From contig NC_084596.1 in NCBI RefSeq assembly GCF_033807715.1, positions 29,586,879 to 29,650,878 of the forward strand: a stretch of 64,000 nt of DNA. Direction: 5' to 3'. Below the pieces are notes generated by a model. The model saw nothing but the letters and a program-made list of their open reading frames with translations. It did not search any database and was not told the DNA's origin. The position numbers and the translations under genes are program-made. Within the stretch, counting starts at the first letter, position 1. Each line of letters begins with the position of its first letter. The DNA comes from Cololabis saira. Lineage: Eukaryota; Chordata; Actinopteri; Beloniformes; Belonidae. This document shows, in pieces, positions 24,674 to 39,188 of the stretch.

Positions 24674-27600
24674 CATTCATTCATCGATTGTGATTCTGTG
24701 AGTTTTATTGATCTGCAGGGCTAAACAGGTTTAAAAGAAACACAAGGTGAAGAAAATGCAGAATTACATTTCATTTGGCAACAGAGACATGTGCATATTC
24801 TTAAGACACAGACTTTAAAGAGCCAATGAATACATAATCTTACAGTTTCCCTGCATGCGCAGCTTGTGGCAGTTTTTTTTTTCAATTTCTTAACCCTGCA
24901 TTCACAAACAAATCTAGTTTAAGGATGTGAAAGACCAAAGAGCTTTCTCATGTGGTGTCAGAAGCCACTCTGTTATAGCAATATGCTTTGTAGTTAAGTC
25001 TTGCATTCTTCCAGAAAAACACCAAGAAAACAATGAATAATGTGCTTCAGTTAGGCACCTGAAGTGGTCATTGCGATTTTGAAACTGCAGCACATCACAG
25101 TAACAGTAATACAAAAATATATACTTCAAGTTAACATGATCTTTGATACTTACTGTATAATTGATTCATGTGTAACTGGTTTTACATTGCTTTACACTTT
25201 GGAAGTGCAGATATTACTCAGGACAGGATCTGGATACTTCTTCTTCTTTAACCCAATTCTTCTACCATCTACCGTTTAGCTAATCCTCCACCTCTCCATC
25301 ACTAACAACCATGGAAATGATTGCTTGTGGCACTCAGAAAGTCTACATTTTATACAGTTTCTCAGTCACTTGCAGTTGCATGCTGGAAACTCTGCCAGGT
25401 TTCATGTGAAATGTCATCAGTGAACTGCAACGCTCATACATTTCTCACAGAGTTGCTAAACCCATCACAGCCACGGTTGTGGTGAGATTGCTTAATTAAA
25501 AAAAACATTTTTATTGTTTTGGTCAAGTAAAAACTACCTCTGCAGAAACTTGATATTTTTCCTACATTATTATAATCCTTTCTCATTTATGGGGTTACTC
25601 TAACCTTCCAAAGACATATACGTGTGTGACTGTGCATGAAGCCACCTGTCTTTTTGGATCCAGGTGTTCCCTGCAGGTGATGTTGCATTGCAGCTCTGCT
25701 CCAGCTGGTGGCAACAGGCCCTCATTTCATCAGGTGCAACAACCTCCCTTTGCTTTTCTCCACTGCAGGTCTAGCACAACAGAAGACTTGTTTGTTGGCT
25801 ACAGGCAATATGATAAACATCTCTTCCTCAAAAGCTTACCATAAATGATTAAAGCACTAATGACCCTGTTTCGCGTAAGGATCAGGCATTTTACCAGCCT
25901 TGAACTATTTCTCATTTAGCTCTGAAAAAAAGACCCATAACAAAGTTATTGTAATCAGTTTAAATTATTTATTTAACCACTGATTAGTCAATTAAAAGAG
26001 CTTCACTACAGCAATTCTGCATACCCTCTGATCAGCAAATGCTGACATTGTCGTTCCATTAAATTGTTAAGCTTCCTGCCTCTCATCAACAAAACAGCCT
26101 GATCGTTGAGGCATCGTACAAAAATAATGTGCTCGGATTTATTTGACATCTCTCCATAATAAATAGCTGAAAAACACCCACCCAACTGGACGTTTTTCTT
26201 TCTTTCTTTTTTTTTTTACAAGATCAAAGTTTAAAGTAGGTGTAACATTCTCTTGGAGTGCACTCAGTATGTTTGCTTGGACATTGCTTTATGTTCAAAT
26301 TGGACAAGCTTCAGCAGTTGCATCTGACAGGCCGCATCCAAGATTTTGATAGGATTTCATTTTCTAATTAATGCATTAAATACCAGCTGGTCTAAAACTA
26401 CATTTATTTTCAGAAAACCACAAAGATCACTACTTCTTTCTCTATGAACTACACACAGAACACAGGATGGATGTGGCAGGTCTGCGCAGGTGCTCATGGA
26501 CTTTGATGGATGAAGAATTCATGTCCCCTCATCCACTCTTGTGGATGCCGACAAAATTAATTGGCTGTTAGAAAGTTAAATCCCTTTCAGGATGTCCCAC
26601 TTTTTCATGTATAAATAACCAGTGATAATATTTAAACAATTGTGACATTTCGGGAATGAAGAGAGTGAATAAACGTCATGTAATGCAGCTCTTAAGTAAA
26701 TGTACTGTCACTAATCTTTAAGACCTTTGGCTTTTGATACTGAAATATTTAAATATCTTGTGATTACTTTAAATTATGCATCAGTAAAATATTTACTTCT
26801 AATGGAATACTTTAATTTTGAGGCACACTCAGCTTCCTCTACTTCATTAAATATAAAATAAAATAATGAGTAAAAAATGAATTAAAACTGAGCGGTAAAA
26901 AGCTGAACAAGTGAACAAAAGAATTACGATCTACTTATGGAATAAAGTTGTTGAAAAATATTCAAATGAACCTGGGGATGAAAAAAAATTCCTTGCAAGG
27001 GAGTAGGCCAAAAGTGATGGAGGATGGCAGCGAAAAACAAAGATAAAAGGCTGTAAAGCAAACACACACATGCAAAGGAGTGTCAGAGCAGCCAAAGGCG
27101 CTTGTTATCAACTCAGTCAAAGGGATTCATCACAGCAGGCTGAGCTAATGCAGCTGATTGGTGATGCACTCTGTCATGTCCAGTGAAATCCTGTAGGTGG
27201 AGTGGATCCTCCTTCCTGTGTGTTCCCACCATGCATGAAAATATGGTCATCTGTCCGCCATCTGAAACACAGTGATCAGTGATCATCAGCCCTCCTCCTT
27301 GTAGTCTGGGAATATTGAGTGCCTCCCGGTCACACTGAATCTGTTTGATTAATGCTCCAATTAAAGCCAGAGGGAACAGGTCAGTGTATAGATGCTGGGA
27401 GTGACTATTATTGTTATTGGGAACATTTTCTATTTGATTAAGTTGGATGGGACTGTAGGGAAGTTCCTCTCGTAGCTCAAGCACTCCCTAGACGGCTGCA
27501 GTCGGGGTAGAAAAAAGAGCATAGCTAAAAGATGGAATAAATATTAAAGCAGTGAGGAACATCGAAGAACCATGAAACATTCTCAGGAAACTGTATGGGA

Positions 27601-29505
27601 ATGAGAGACTAAGCTCAGATCTGAGCTGGATACCAGTATCATTCTGTGCTCTTTTGGTATTTTTGATGTTTTATTTAGCCAGATGGTGGTGGACTGTGTG
27701 GAGGAGGCAGGTGTTTCAGGTGTGACTGGCAAGTGGTGGTCTATGCAGATCTGTGAAGCCACTATGTGAGCCGCTGAATTAATCCACATTTTGTTATTAC
27801 AGCAAGCCAGAATTTAAATAGATCAGTTTATGTACCATAATATTCCCTTTGTAGTATTTGTTAATATAAACCATGCACATTTATGTTTACAAATACAAGT
27901 CAAATGCATGTCAAAAGGGTCTTCTGTCCTCTTATTCACAGTACAAATGTGAAGAAAATCATATCAATCTTATCTTCTAACATTGAGAGGAAATGAATGT
28001 TTATGCCCACCAAGATTAAACAATCACTTTAAAGCATTGATAAACCTTTCACACAATGAAGACCCTTAAATAACCAGATGAAACTCATTTTCCATTTCAA
28101 TTCTTCAAAAAAAATGGACAACCACAACACATTATCCTTGTTTGGGAAATCAGTCCCACCTTTGTTCATAAGCTATGATCTCTGAACACTAGCTCTGAAA
28201 CTATTTACTAAAACAGCAGCGGATCCTGGCTGCGTGTTATAACTTGCAATGTATGCCTCACAGCTTGCAGCCCAGGAATGCAGGGCTTTTCTGCCTGCTT
28301 GGGGTGGTGCTGTCGGTCCCAGTGTCAGTCTATCATTATGCCAGGATTGGCAAAAACACACACATTCATGCAAGCAGGCACATGCACACATAAACATGTA
28401 TACACAAATGCTCCAAGCTATTGCCCTGAGCATTTCCTCGTGCCAGATTTAGTCCGTGGTGAAGGCTAAAAAAATTCAGCAAAATTATTTTAAGAGCAAT
28501 GGAAATTAACATTGAAAAAGCTCTGCAATGGCTTTCAGATGATAAATTATGCATGACTACTGATGCTGTGCCAACATTATTGTTGTATTTTCAGACCACA
28601 CAATCAAAATGTTAGCTATGCAACAAACACACACATACACTTTCACACAGATGCATCGGGATGATGATCACACCTTTTGTCTGCATGTCAGTAGCGCCGA
28701 TGATCAATAGGACTATGAGATGAAAAGGAGAGGGAGAGGATTTGCGTTGCAATACAGAAAGTATTCGAATCAATTTCAGGAGAGAAAGCCTGTTCTGCTA
28801 AAAATATGGACTATTACATCTTCGACTTGAATGGCAGCTGATACTTCTCAGAAGCTTGAAAAAAAGAGGGAAAAAAGATTTCTCTTCAGCACCTGTAAGA
28901 AAGTTTAAGCCCCTCCCACAACTCTTTTTCCTAGCATCAAACAAAAATTGTGGACAGGGATGAAAGAAAAAAACCCAACCCTTACGTCCTTAGTTTACAT
29001 ATCCGATGTGTAGCTATAAAATGTGTGAGCATGATTCTGCAGTGACGTGATTGCTTTGACAGATGCTGAAAATCGCTGCAGGCATTAGGCTGACAGGACA
29101 ACTGTGTCTGCTCCCCCGAGGGATAATCCACCTTACAGGTAACTGTCATCAGAGATCTCAGGGGCCGGGCCGTGTCATCTGTCTGCCTTGTAGTTTGCCT
29201 TCATGAAGTAAAACAGCCAGCAGGTTGAGTGACCACATTTCACACATAGTGACCAGATTTATTCATAGTCTTTACAATCATACACATATTGAATGACAAA
29301 GTAATATTTTATGTTTTATATTAACTATATTAATATAAAACCTCCGTGGATGTGTGGGCCTAACGAAGAGCTTTGACAAGCAAGTAGATATGTGTTCTTA
29401 GATCAATACGAATTTGTTTTTCTATTTAGTTATTTGAAAAATGAGCTGTCTTTCATACAAATGGTTGCATGTTTTCAGCTGCATGAGACACATATATATG
29501 CACTA
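24674..29505. other. Long stretch without recognised genes or repeats
   Basis: AT-rich sequence. The longest frames (27113-27484, minus; 28173-28433, minus) show no domain, signal peptide or splice context that I could recognise. CA-rich stretches near 28360-28400 and 28625-28640 are short. Confidence 0.5.
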
Positions 29506-29509
29506 GTCT

Positions 29510-29640
29510 CACTTCTCCTCGGTTCTACCCGCTACGGCCCCATTTTGCGCTTTCGCACTAGGGCTGAGACGGGTAAAGCCGCTCCAAGTCGATACTTTTT
29601 TCTGTAACCATATTGTGTCTCGTGGTTCACATTAGTACCA
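29510..29640. repeat. CpG-retaining patch, probably a transposon fragment
   Basis: About 130 bases with many CpGs (CCCGCTACGG, GCGCTTTCGCAC, GAGACGGGTAAAGCCGC, AAGTCGAT) in AT-rich surroundings. The text resembles the interior of a fish DNA element I vaguely recall, but I found no terminal repeats and cannot name it. Confidence 0.35.
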
Positions 29641-31130
29641 CTGTGTGTACTTGTTTTGTATGAGTCAGTAACAGCAAAAGTCCTCTAGACTTCATTGTGC
29701 CCCTAAAAGTCTCACCAGCTGGACAACAACCTTGGGTTCTGCAGATCTTTAACTGTTAAAGGTTTTATACAGCATTTTTGAAGCTATATAAGGCCTACTA
29801 CACATCTGGTGCCTTCTGATTTGACCAAAGTACCCAGTTTGAAGGATGCAAGGAGTCCAATTTGGCTCAATTCAATCGTACTTTATGTATTCCAAAAACA
29901 AGACATTATATGAAATTAGTTTCAAGGTTCAGGTCAGGTTGAAAACAACTAATGTGCTTCCAGTTTCTTTAAACTAAACAGAAATGACCAGGTTAACTGG
30001 AACCGCCAAAAAAGATGAGCACCAGTTGTTCACTAAATGCATTTACTGACAAAATCAGCATGACCCAAACTAACAATGTGATCAGTATCAGCCATTGTCT
30101 GAGCTTAAGGTAGCTGCTACAGTATATTTACAGTGAATGTAATATTACACCCACTGTCCACTATGTTCATTGTGGCAATTTGTAAAATAGCCCTTTTCAT
30201 GATTACTTTTAATTATTGAGCCCAGTGAAACTCACACCAGCTGCTGATATTGACCAGTAAGGGGAGCAGAAATACACCAGTAATCAAAAACCAGGCGTTC
30301 ATCCAGAAACATTGTTGGCTGACACTTTCCACGAGTAGTATTAAAGCTGCCGACTGTGAGATAGTATTTTATGATTCATTTTATGATAGCAGTTTAATTT
30401 AGTCAACAAGAATTTAGAAATACAAAAAATATGTATATTTTTCCTTGAAAAAGTTTATTACAATGTTACGACTGCCACCCACAGTTTTCCCCTTGGATGT
30501 GGATTGGATGTATCCATTTTGCAATGCATGTAAACAAGAAGCTTTTCTCTTAAGTAGTGGTGTAAAACAGCTGTTGTTTCACTGTAGCTTGTAAACACAT
30601 ATATATTTCATCTTGTTTGTCTAAGACCTTTACTTCTTTATGTACTTTCTGATTAGACTTGTGAAGTGCGCTGGAGGATTATTTATTTTTGAACATGTAA
30701 TCTTACTCACATTTACTTACATTTACTACTTTAAGTGTCGTCTAGCCCTCTGAGTCTCCTGTCCCTACTAGCGGCAAAAACCAACTAAATTTACTTTAGA
30801 CTCCCTTTGGACATCCTGAAAGTCTTTTGGATTTTACGGCGCAGTGTCAAACATCAATAATGATGAAACAAGCTCAAGAGTTACTGTGGACATTGTGGCA
30901 GAAGTGACCAAAGACTCTTTAAACTTAAGAAGAAATGAGAGTGGCAGAGCAAAAGATCAAAGACCTCTACCTGTACAATATAGATGACTTAACATCCATG
31001 ATTACACCTTCTGACCTAAAAGTGTTATATGTTTCTGTGTGCTACTTCAATACATTTGTTATTAGAAATATTGATGAACACTAAATTGTATCATTAATTA
31101 GTCAGTATTTATTAGTTTAGTATATTGTTG
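29641..31130. other. No recognised feature
   Basis: AT-rich sequence with only short frames. Confidence 0.5.
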
Positions 31131-31423
31131 AGGGACGGCCGTGGTTCCTCCCCTGATTGAAGGATTACTAGTTCGAACCCCGGTCTGTCGTGTCCTTGGG
31201 AAAGACACTTCACCCTCCTTGCCTCCAGTGAGGGCATCGCTGGTGCGTGAATGTCCTATGAATCGTCCAGTGGTGGTCAGGGATCCGTCAGTCTGCCCCA
31301 GGGCAGCTGTGGATACACATGTAGTTTACCATCACCAAGTATGAATGAGGAGTGAATGAATCATGGACCCATTGTGAGCGGTTTGAGTGTCCAAGAAAAG
31401 TGTGATATAAATTGAATCCATTG
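31131..31423 (+). repeat. tRNA-derived SINE
   Basis: The head contains GGACGGCCGTGG and the tRNA-like B box AGTTCGAACCCC (31170-31181), followed by the body landmarks of a common fish SINE: GTCCTTGGGAAAGACACTTC (31192), TCAGTCTGCCCCAGGGCAGC (about 31288), TGTAGTTTACCATCACCA (31320), GAATGAGGAGTGAATGAATC, then a GTGATATAAATTGAAT end. Slightly diverged but nearly full length. I did not find a clear target duplication. Confidence 0.85.
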
Positions 31424-34400
31424 TTAGTATTTATCTTTTGTTACAAAATAGGTCTTTTGACATATTCAGAACAAATTTAACACCGTTTCCGTGTGTTTAA
31501 TTAGCCTCACATAAATAAGCTGACATAGGTCAGCAAATCATCCTCTTCTTCGTCAATTTGTCACTCAATGTATTTCACAATTTGCATGAAGAAATTCTCT
31601 TGTTTTGTTAGGAGAGCAGTGAAGTGTTTTGTGAGCTATGAACTATTAACCTCAGCCTTTGGGCTGAGAAGAGAGTTTTCTTAGATGCAGGGATTGAAAA
31701 CACTGAATGGTTTAGAAAAGCTTTCTTTTTCTTTTAGCCCTGGGCTACGATTAGATCGCTGAAGGGAATATGAAGATACCATTAAGATAAGAGATATTTA
31801 AATGTGTCCTCTTCAAAAATGAACATGTTTGATAGAATTGTAAGTTGACTTTACTCATTTTGCTTACAGAAACCCATGCATCTGCAGAAACTTCTTAAAC
31901 GTCCTCGAAGTGTGGAGAGATGGTAAACAGTTAAACAAAAACACATTCAGCAGGTCATTTTCAGCTTAAATTCCTCTATTTGTCCAGGTATATTTCCCAG
32001 AAGTGAGATGCTTGAGTCCTCCAAGCAAGTACATGTCCCCAGAGATTGAGTGACATCCCCTGCTTTTAAGAGGATTTTGTTTTGTGGAGCCAAGGAGATG
32101 GACCATGGAGCTAATCTATTCTGACACTGCCTAGGTGGTGGATCTGGTATTCATTCAGGCAAAGCAAACAGAGGAGGGAAGGAAGATCATTTTGCTTAAC
32201 GTGCCCTCATTCTCAAAAACCTCCACGCCTTCAGGTGTCCACATGGGTAATTGCGGCAAAACTTTGCCTCTTTAGATCCATATCATTAAATTTGATCTAC
32301 TTGATGTTAAAAGGAATATATAACTGTAATAGCTGTATGTAGTGTGTAAGTTCACAGTTAAGTGCTCTGCTGATAAAAAAAAAAAAAAAAACCCAGAGAA
32401 GGCTTAAAGAAGGGTTTTTGAATTCCTTTAAGTCCATGTTGGTGGGCATTGACATGATCTGTGATTTTCTAAACCAGCATGAGGGCAGAAAACTTCTCAT
32501 ATTATCGCGCTCTGCTGTGTGCTTTTCTCTCTCTCTGCTTTACAGCGCAGGCTGAAACAGGCTCTGAATTTTAAAAATCGTTGCTCAGATCAAACTGCAG
32601 ACATTCAGATATGGAATTTTGATAAGTTCTGGTTAAATACCACAACAGAAGAAGAGCTCACTCACTCTGCAGTATGTCAGAAATAAGCTTGCACAGTACA
32701 TCTCTGTGACCCCACCCCACCCCCACCCATCAACCATCCCCTGCAGGGGGAAAAAAAAAAAAGAAAGAAAAAAAGATTGCCTTAGGCCTCCCATTCCCAT
32801 TCCTACAACAAGAAAATGTTTTGAGTTAGTTTAGTGCACGGTGAGTCACATCTCCTCAGGAAGAACCTTCTTTGTACTGTATTTTCACACGCTGAACCTT
32901 TTCATTTGCATTTTCCCCCACTCTTGTTCATCTGTGCAAGTGATTACTGTTCCACCACGATGACATGGTTTCCCACCTGACACGGCCAGACTTCCAAGCT
33001 TACATTTGTTTGCCGTGCTGTTGAGCTACAGGTGCCTCCGTAGGGTAAACACAGGAGATGCTGAGTTTTAATCGCTCCTCACATGGACGCGCAGATGGAT
33101 AAATACGGCAAGGGTCCAATGAACTGACAGGATGGTTTTATTAAGAAATACCACTCCATTTCTGCAAACTCTTTGGTGGAAAATGTGAATCCTCTGCTGG
33201 AAAGATTCATAAATACTGTGGTTCTTATGGATCCCTTGTTACTCAAGCTGAAAGATTATTCTGCTCTCCTAAACCCTAACATTTTGAATTTTAAATAAAA
33301 CTGCTGAGCACTTTAGATGACATATGCCTTTATTTAAATCTGTTAATGCGTTTAATGTCTTTTAGGTAAGAACATAAAAAAAGACAATCCCCGGTATCTG
33401 TAATTGCTGTTATGAAGTATTATATTCCACATTAGCCTCCATGACAATCTTCTCAACAATCCTATAATTTTATGTTGAAGCCCTGGGATTTTCCAGTTCC
33501 TCCATTCTCTTTAGAAGTGCAAGTCATAGTATGTGGATCTTGGTTTGGCTTTTCAGAGCAGGGTGGTGACTGAGTCCTCCAACTTGTCCTGACAACTCGA
33601 TAGGTTGGGTACTTCTCAAAAGAAACACCTCGACAGCGTCACGTCTTCTACCTGCACCTGCCACAGGCAAGTGCTTCTTCCTTACAAAGGCATAACTTAA
33701 TGCTGGAGCAGGTCCTAGCCTGCACCCACCCCTGCTACATCCTCCTGCTCAGCCTTGTCTTGTCGTTCTCATTGCCTTACTGTCAGACCACAAGGAGACT
33801 GCTTGACCCTGTTCAGTCTCTTTCCTTGCCATGATTTTCATAAAAGAACACAACTTTTTGCTCTTACCGAAGTGTTGGATTGTTTCCAATGTTTGGAGTC
33901 TCTGCTTGGAAATTTAAAGACCTCCTGCGAGCTGATGTTTTGTCTCAAAGAATGAGCATTTCTCATTGTACTGTTTACAAGCAGCTCAAAAGCTGTCCTC
34001 TACATTAGCATATCCAGTTTATTTTCTGTGCTGGCCTTGTGTGTACTCTCATCAGGAGGGGATAGCCAAGTTTTACAAAAAAAGGCCTCTTTCAGGAATG
34101 GTATTCCGCCACACTGATTTCAGATTTCTATTGTCCAAACCATTGTAAAATGAAGGCATTCTGGCAAAAGTTAATCACTGCAACAAAAGTCAAAACATGA
34201 TCCTTGTGTGTTCATGATGACTCCCTGATGCATGCCCAAACGCATATTATTTTGAATTCTTTCTCCTTTATCTCTATCTTCCTCCACATCTGCTGCCTAT
34301 TACATCACCAAAATCCTTCAGTTCCTGTTAACTACGTCTTCTGAATTGCTGATCATCCTTCAAGTGGAAGCCCAAACAGATCCATGAAGCCCCAAGACTT

Positions 34401-35597
34401 TTTATACATACAAATGTACTGTATTTCTGAATGAATGGAGGGGAGTTAATGAATGCAAGCAGAAACAGCATGGATTACAGGGAAAGATCATTATTCTACT
34501 GCTGGGGATGATATTAAATTTATCCCACCTTAAGTGCCTTATGTGCAGTTGAGGAGCAGAAGCGGAATACAAATTGACAGGAACACTGTGTTTTTTTGTG
34601 AGGCTTAAGATCATCAGATCTCTGATCTTTCTAAGTCAAGTTAGATCACAAAGAGCCTGTACAGCAGACTATTCAGCTTGTCATTTTCAATCTGAAACCT
34701 CTGGCAAAATCTATCCATGTCACTGACTGTTGTGTATTTGTGTACTGTCTTTTGTCATTATTAAAGCAATGTGAATGAAATAAGGTCATTACTAATACAC
34801 ATAGTGACTGTTGTTTAACTAATCTAAGTAGTCTAATTACTACCCAATTTATTCATCAGAATAAATCACTATTTTAAGCCTCTGACCAGGTTTAAAAGGG
34901 CAATTCCACTTAACTGATAATGTGAAGTGGGCCCCTACAGACAAAATAAAGTCATTTTAACTTTGCATGTGTACAAAAAGTGTATAAAAGGTTTGTTTGT
35001 ATGGGCATCTCTGTCTGGGCGTTGCCAACTAAGTTCTTACATGTTGCCTACCAAATGTCACACAGACATCAATAGATCCAAAAGGAAGAGAGTTCATGGC
35101 TTCTGTTTTGTCATAAATATCTGGTTCTTTGGCAGCAGATGCCATGAACTTTCCTCCCTTTGCATGAATTGACTGCAGATTGCTTAGCAGACTGGGTTTT
35201 TTTTTTGGTGGTCCTCTCAGATGCTTAAAAGAGCAATTTATTTTGGCATAAGTTGATTGCTCCAAGTCCTACCATTAAATGCCATTTTACCGCAAAATTA
35301 TAGTCCGTTCTTTCTCAAAAATAGTTTGATTTATGTCCTTTTGCTTTCTAAGAAAAGGTTACCCTCTTTATCTTTTTACAACCTCAGCTTGTTTTAACAC
35401 CTGAATATTCTTTAAATATATTAGTCTTTTCAGATTAAATGTTATTATGCCAAATAAAGGCTATGTCTGTGGTGTTGAATTGGACTTGTTATGAGGAATC
35501 CATGTTATTGTGGCTAACCCCCGGTTAGCTCTCTTAGTCTGTTGCAACCAATTTCCAGGCTGAACAATGTCAGATTGGCTGACTCAGGCGCTAAATT
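31424..35597. other. Long stretch without recognised genes or repeats
   Basis: AT-rich sequence with A runs at about 32376-32391 and 32751-32776 and a C-rich patch at 32709-32740. Frames on both strands are short and unconvincing. Confidence 0.5.
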
Positions 35598-35608
35598 TGA
35601 TATATCTA

Positions 35609-35659
<51 letters not shown>

Positions 35660-35688
35660 CTTATCTAGATATATAGATACATAGATAT
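35598..35688. repeat. Imperfect TA microsatellite
   Basis: AT dinucleotides from 35619 to 35660 flanked by degenerate TATC and GATA units. Confidence 0.95.
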
Positions 35689-38600
35689 GTCTTATCTTAT
35701 TTACTCCAGAGTCCCACCTAACAGATAGACGGGAATATAGGTCAATAAGATGGTCGTGTAAAAGATGTGTTCTTTTCTTGCTGTGGTTTGAAAACAACAA
35801 ATAAATAACCTAATAAAAATAAAAAATACTATAGTTTTTCAGATTTTCCTTCAAATTACTCCAACTCTTCCAACACCTAATACCTCTGAGAGAGCCGAGT
35901 AAAAAAGGACAAGTACACCTGCGGCTGCTGACAAGTGTATCACTGTCTGGGCGTTCTGTCCTGACTTGTCGGGCCCTCTCACCTGGAATGTGCCGATGAG
36001 ACAATCAGGTGCAACAGGCGCGTGGCGGCATGCTGCTGGGAGCGATAACCTGCTCTGGGACAGGGAGCAAAGACCTGCAAGGGCTTTCCACCTCGAGTCA
36101 ACACTTCTCTGAAGTCCTGAGACGTGCCAATATAGCGAGGGCCATTTGGCACATGAGAACAGTAGCAGATTTCTAAACAGCTCCTCTACAGGAGTAAAGT
36201 CTGTGGATTCATCATTGCGTAGGCTTGTTTGACTATCCCAGCATGACTCACTCAGAGGGTGGAGTGCTGTGAGACTTTGTTTAGCCTGAGGGGTAGAAAA
36301 TTTCATTTCTATCAAGAAAAGGTCACGAGAAATGTTCCAGCTTCACAGGAAATGCATCAACGCGCATAATTGGATAGCCTATCAGTTTTGGGGCACAGTG
36401 ACTGAAGTGACAATATTTGCCGGTGGTATTTGGTCAGACAGATCAAAAGTGAAGGAGAAATGCTGAATGCCTCACATGACATCCTGTCATTTTAGCATAA
36501 ATATTGTATTAGCATGCAACTGCCAAAGAATTTGATTTTAGATATACTGTCACAAGAGTTGATGAGCCTTCGATGCCAGCAATGTATTATATTTATGTTT
36601 AACATCTAATTATCTAACCGACTCAGCAAGAATAACTCCTACATTGTTATTATCATTGGCCAGTTCATGCGAAGGTTTTGAAAGGTGATGCAAATGGTCA
36701 AATGACTATGATGCCTATTATTTTTGTCGAGAGTTTGGAGTGTTCCCTTGTATCACATTAATCAGACCACAGTTACATTCCTTAAATCTTTGATTGCACT
36801 GCTATAATGTGCTTTTTTTAAGTGATATGTTATGGCCCCCCTTATTTCTTGTGAATTTTTGTACGTATTAATAATCTTGAAGCATTTTATAAAGTGGCAT
36901 ATTTTTTTTTTCCTTCTCACTAAAGGGAATATTATTTACCACTGAAACCCGAGCAAGACGTTTCGAGGAGAAAACGACCCCTCTCACGTGTGCGTTTTTC
37001 CAGCGAGTGTGTGTTTTTGTTGTCTAGGTTTTCCTTGGTGGCAGTGAACAAAGCGTTCTACTGTGGAGTCGTTTCAGCAATCGCAGACACAGTGTCTGTA
37101 CAGGGAGTTCCTGTCCCTGGCCCAAACCCACAGACCAACAGCAAAGAAGGACAAGGTCAACCATTGCCTCTGCTTTCTCTTGGCATCATTGCAGAGGAGC
37201 TTTACCTCATGCTCAACTTGTATTTCCCCAGGCCTCATGTCAGTGGGTTTATTTTGCTGGGAGACATCTAAAATGTAACAAACCCTGAAATGGGTTTATA
37301 CGCTCGCAAAGTATAGAATCCCATTCTACTTCTGTATATTGTTGTTTTTATAAGTTTTATTAATCAAATGAAAAGATAATACCGAGCCAGGACGAGGAGA
37401 AAGGAAAAAGAATCAACATAAGTACAACTTTGGTGTCCGCTGGGGAATTGTAAAGTAGCTTATTCTATTCAAAAGGATGAAAACTGACAATAGTGTTAAA
37501 TCTGTATGTCCAATTAGGTTTTTAGAGTTTTTACAGATCACTGAATCTGTCCCTGATCGTGCACTTTGGATTTTGAACAGACCACTAGATCAAGCAGATC
37601 ATATTAATTAGGAAGCTTTTAAGGTGGTAAGAGTAAGGCTTTTTACAATATTAGCTTTTCACTGCACAATAGAATAATAGTATCAGTTTAATTTATCTTC
37701 ATGTTTAATCGCTGTTTTGTCTTTTTTAAATTGTTCTCAGAATATGAGTGTGGGGAGCTGCAGAGTGTTTTAAAGTAAATCTCGACAACGCAGAACAAAA
37801 CGATCAGAAAGCAGCATCGTACCTGACAGGAAGGGAAAAAGCAAATCGGGGATCAGGTAAACAAAACATTCACAGGATTCAATCATCAATGTGATGCTGG
37901 TGTGTTTACATGGGCCAATGTGTTCAGATGTCAGGTGGTTCAACTGAAAATTCTTCGTGTAATAAATATAAATAAATTAAAATCTGAATTTCAGTCAGAC
38001 TGAGAGATGCTGGATAAACTGTTTCATAATCACACCAAACCAAAGATTCCACATGTAAACAGATTTTTTGATTACCCTGACGCACATGCCTGGAATTGAC
38101 GCAATTTCTCCACAAACGTATTCAGATTAAAAGCAAAAGTATGCAATATGCGAACATGAGATTGGATTTGACGACATATCATGTAACTAACAGCATCTTG
38201 TTCTTTTAAACTTAAAATCCAAAGGATAATGGATGTTAAAGTGGGTGTCCAGATTAGTGGCGTCGCTCTTCTTCATTGATAACTTATCATCAGCTCTCCT
38301 TGCAAACAACCAACTCTACTATTTATTTATTTTTCATGTGACAAGCCCCTTAGCGGGATGTGAGGTATTTCTTGGGGAGGCAGAGATTTTTCCTCTCATC
38401 TGTTATCTCCACCCAAGAAAGGTCTCCAGTCCATCAGAGGGCTAGTATCGATATGGTATAAATATTTCACTGTTTTCATTTCAAGGTAATGATGAAACAG
38501 CCTCACAAGAATCAGATGATGTTATTGGGGCTTGCTTAAAAGGAGCTCATAACGTATGAGTGCTATTCATTTACACACCGGTCTCCAAGTAGGGGGGAGG

Positions 38601-39168
38601 GCATTTATGACAAGAATTTGGATATGATTTTTCCAGTTGAAACAAATCAAATTAGTGTTTTCTTGACGCTTTTAATTTGTAGTTGAGTGTTGAGTGTAGT
38701 GAACAGAGTGTACAAATTCTGCATGTTATTTGCAAAGACAGATCTGAAATTAAAGTTACAGAAAATGGTTTTGTCTATTGCCTTGGTTACCAGGGACATG
38801 ACTAAAAGTGTTGGTGATGACATCATTTCTGTCTAAAAATTTCAGTTTTGTTATAAATGAAGCCGAAGTCACAAATATTCAACACAATTTACAACTTTGG
38901 CTACTGTTCATGCACAGTATATCTAAACCAGTTTCAACCTTGTTTTCTCTTTATTTTTCTCTCACATTTAATTTTCCTTTCACTTCCTCTTTAGTTAGGG
39001 TCATTCATCATTTTCCTGGTTAGTGTCTGACATTACAATTATTTGGATTGGTTGAGGAAACAACTTCCGACTATAAAACCGAAACAAAAAAAATACATTA
39101 TTTTGTAACACTGTCAAGCTGAGAATGGCTTCTTTACCTGGTGAGGATGAGCAGTCTAAACCGTGATA
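35689..39168. other. No recognised gene
   Basis: The longest frames are 35851-36315 (minus, 154 codons) and 36990-37271 (plus, 93 codons). Neither has a domain I know. The second lies just after an acceptor-like tract ending TTGTTGTCTAG (about 37027), which may be chance. The rest is AT-rich. Confidence 0.45.
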
Positions 39169-39188
39169 TACACTGTCTGTCACACACT

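Noticed and set aside
35851..36315. 154-codon minus-strand frame
   Set aside because: No domain, no splice sites flanking it and no recognised homologue; its length is possible by chance in 64 kb.
36990..37271. Plus frame after an acceptor-like TTGTTGTCTAG
   Set aside because: The frame starts before the acceptor, two frames are open across it, and the peptide is not recognisable.
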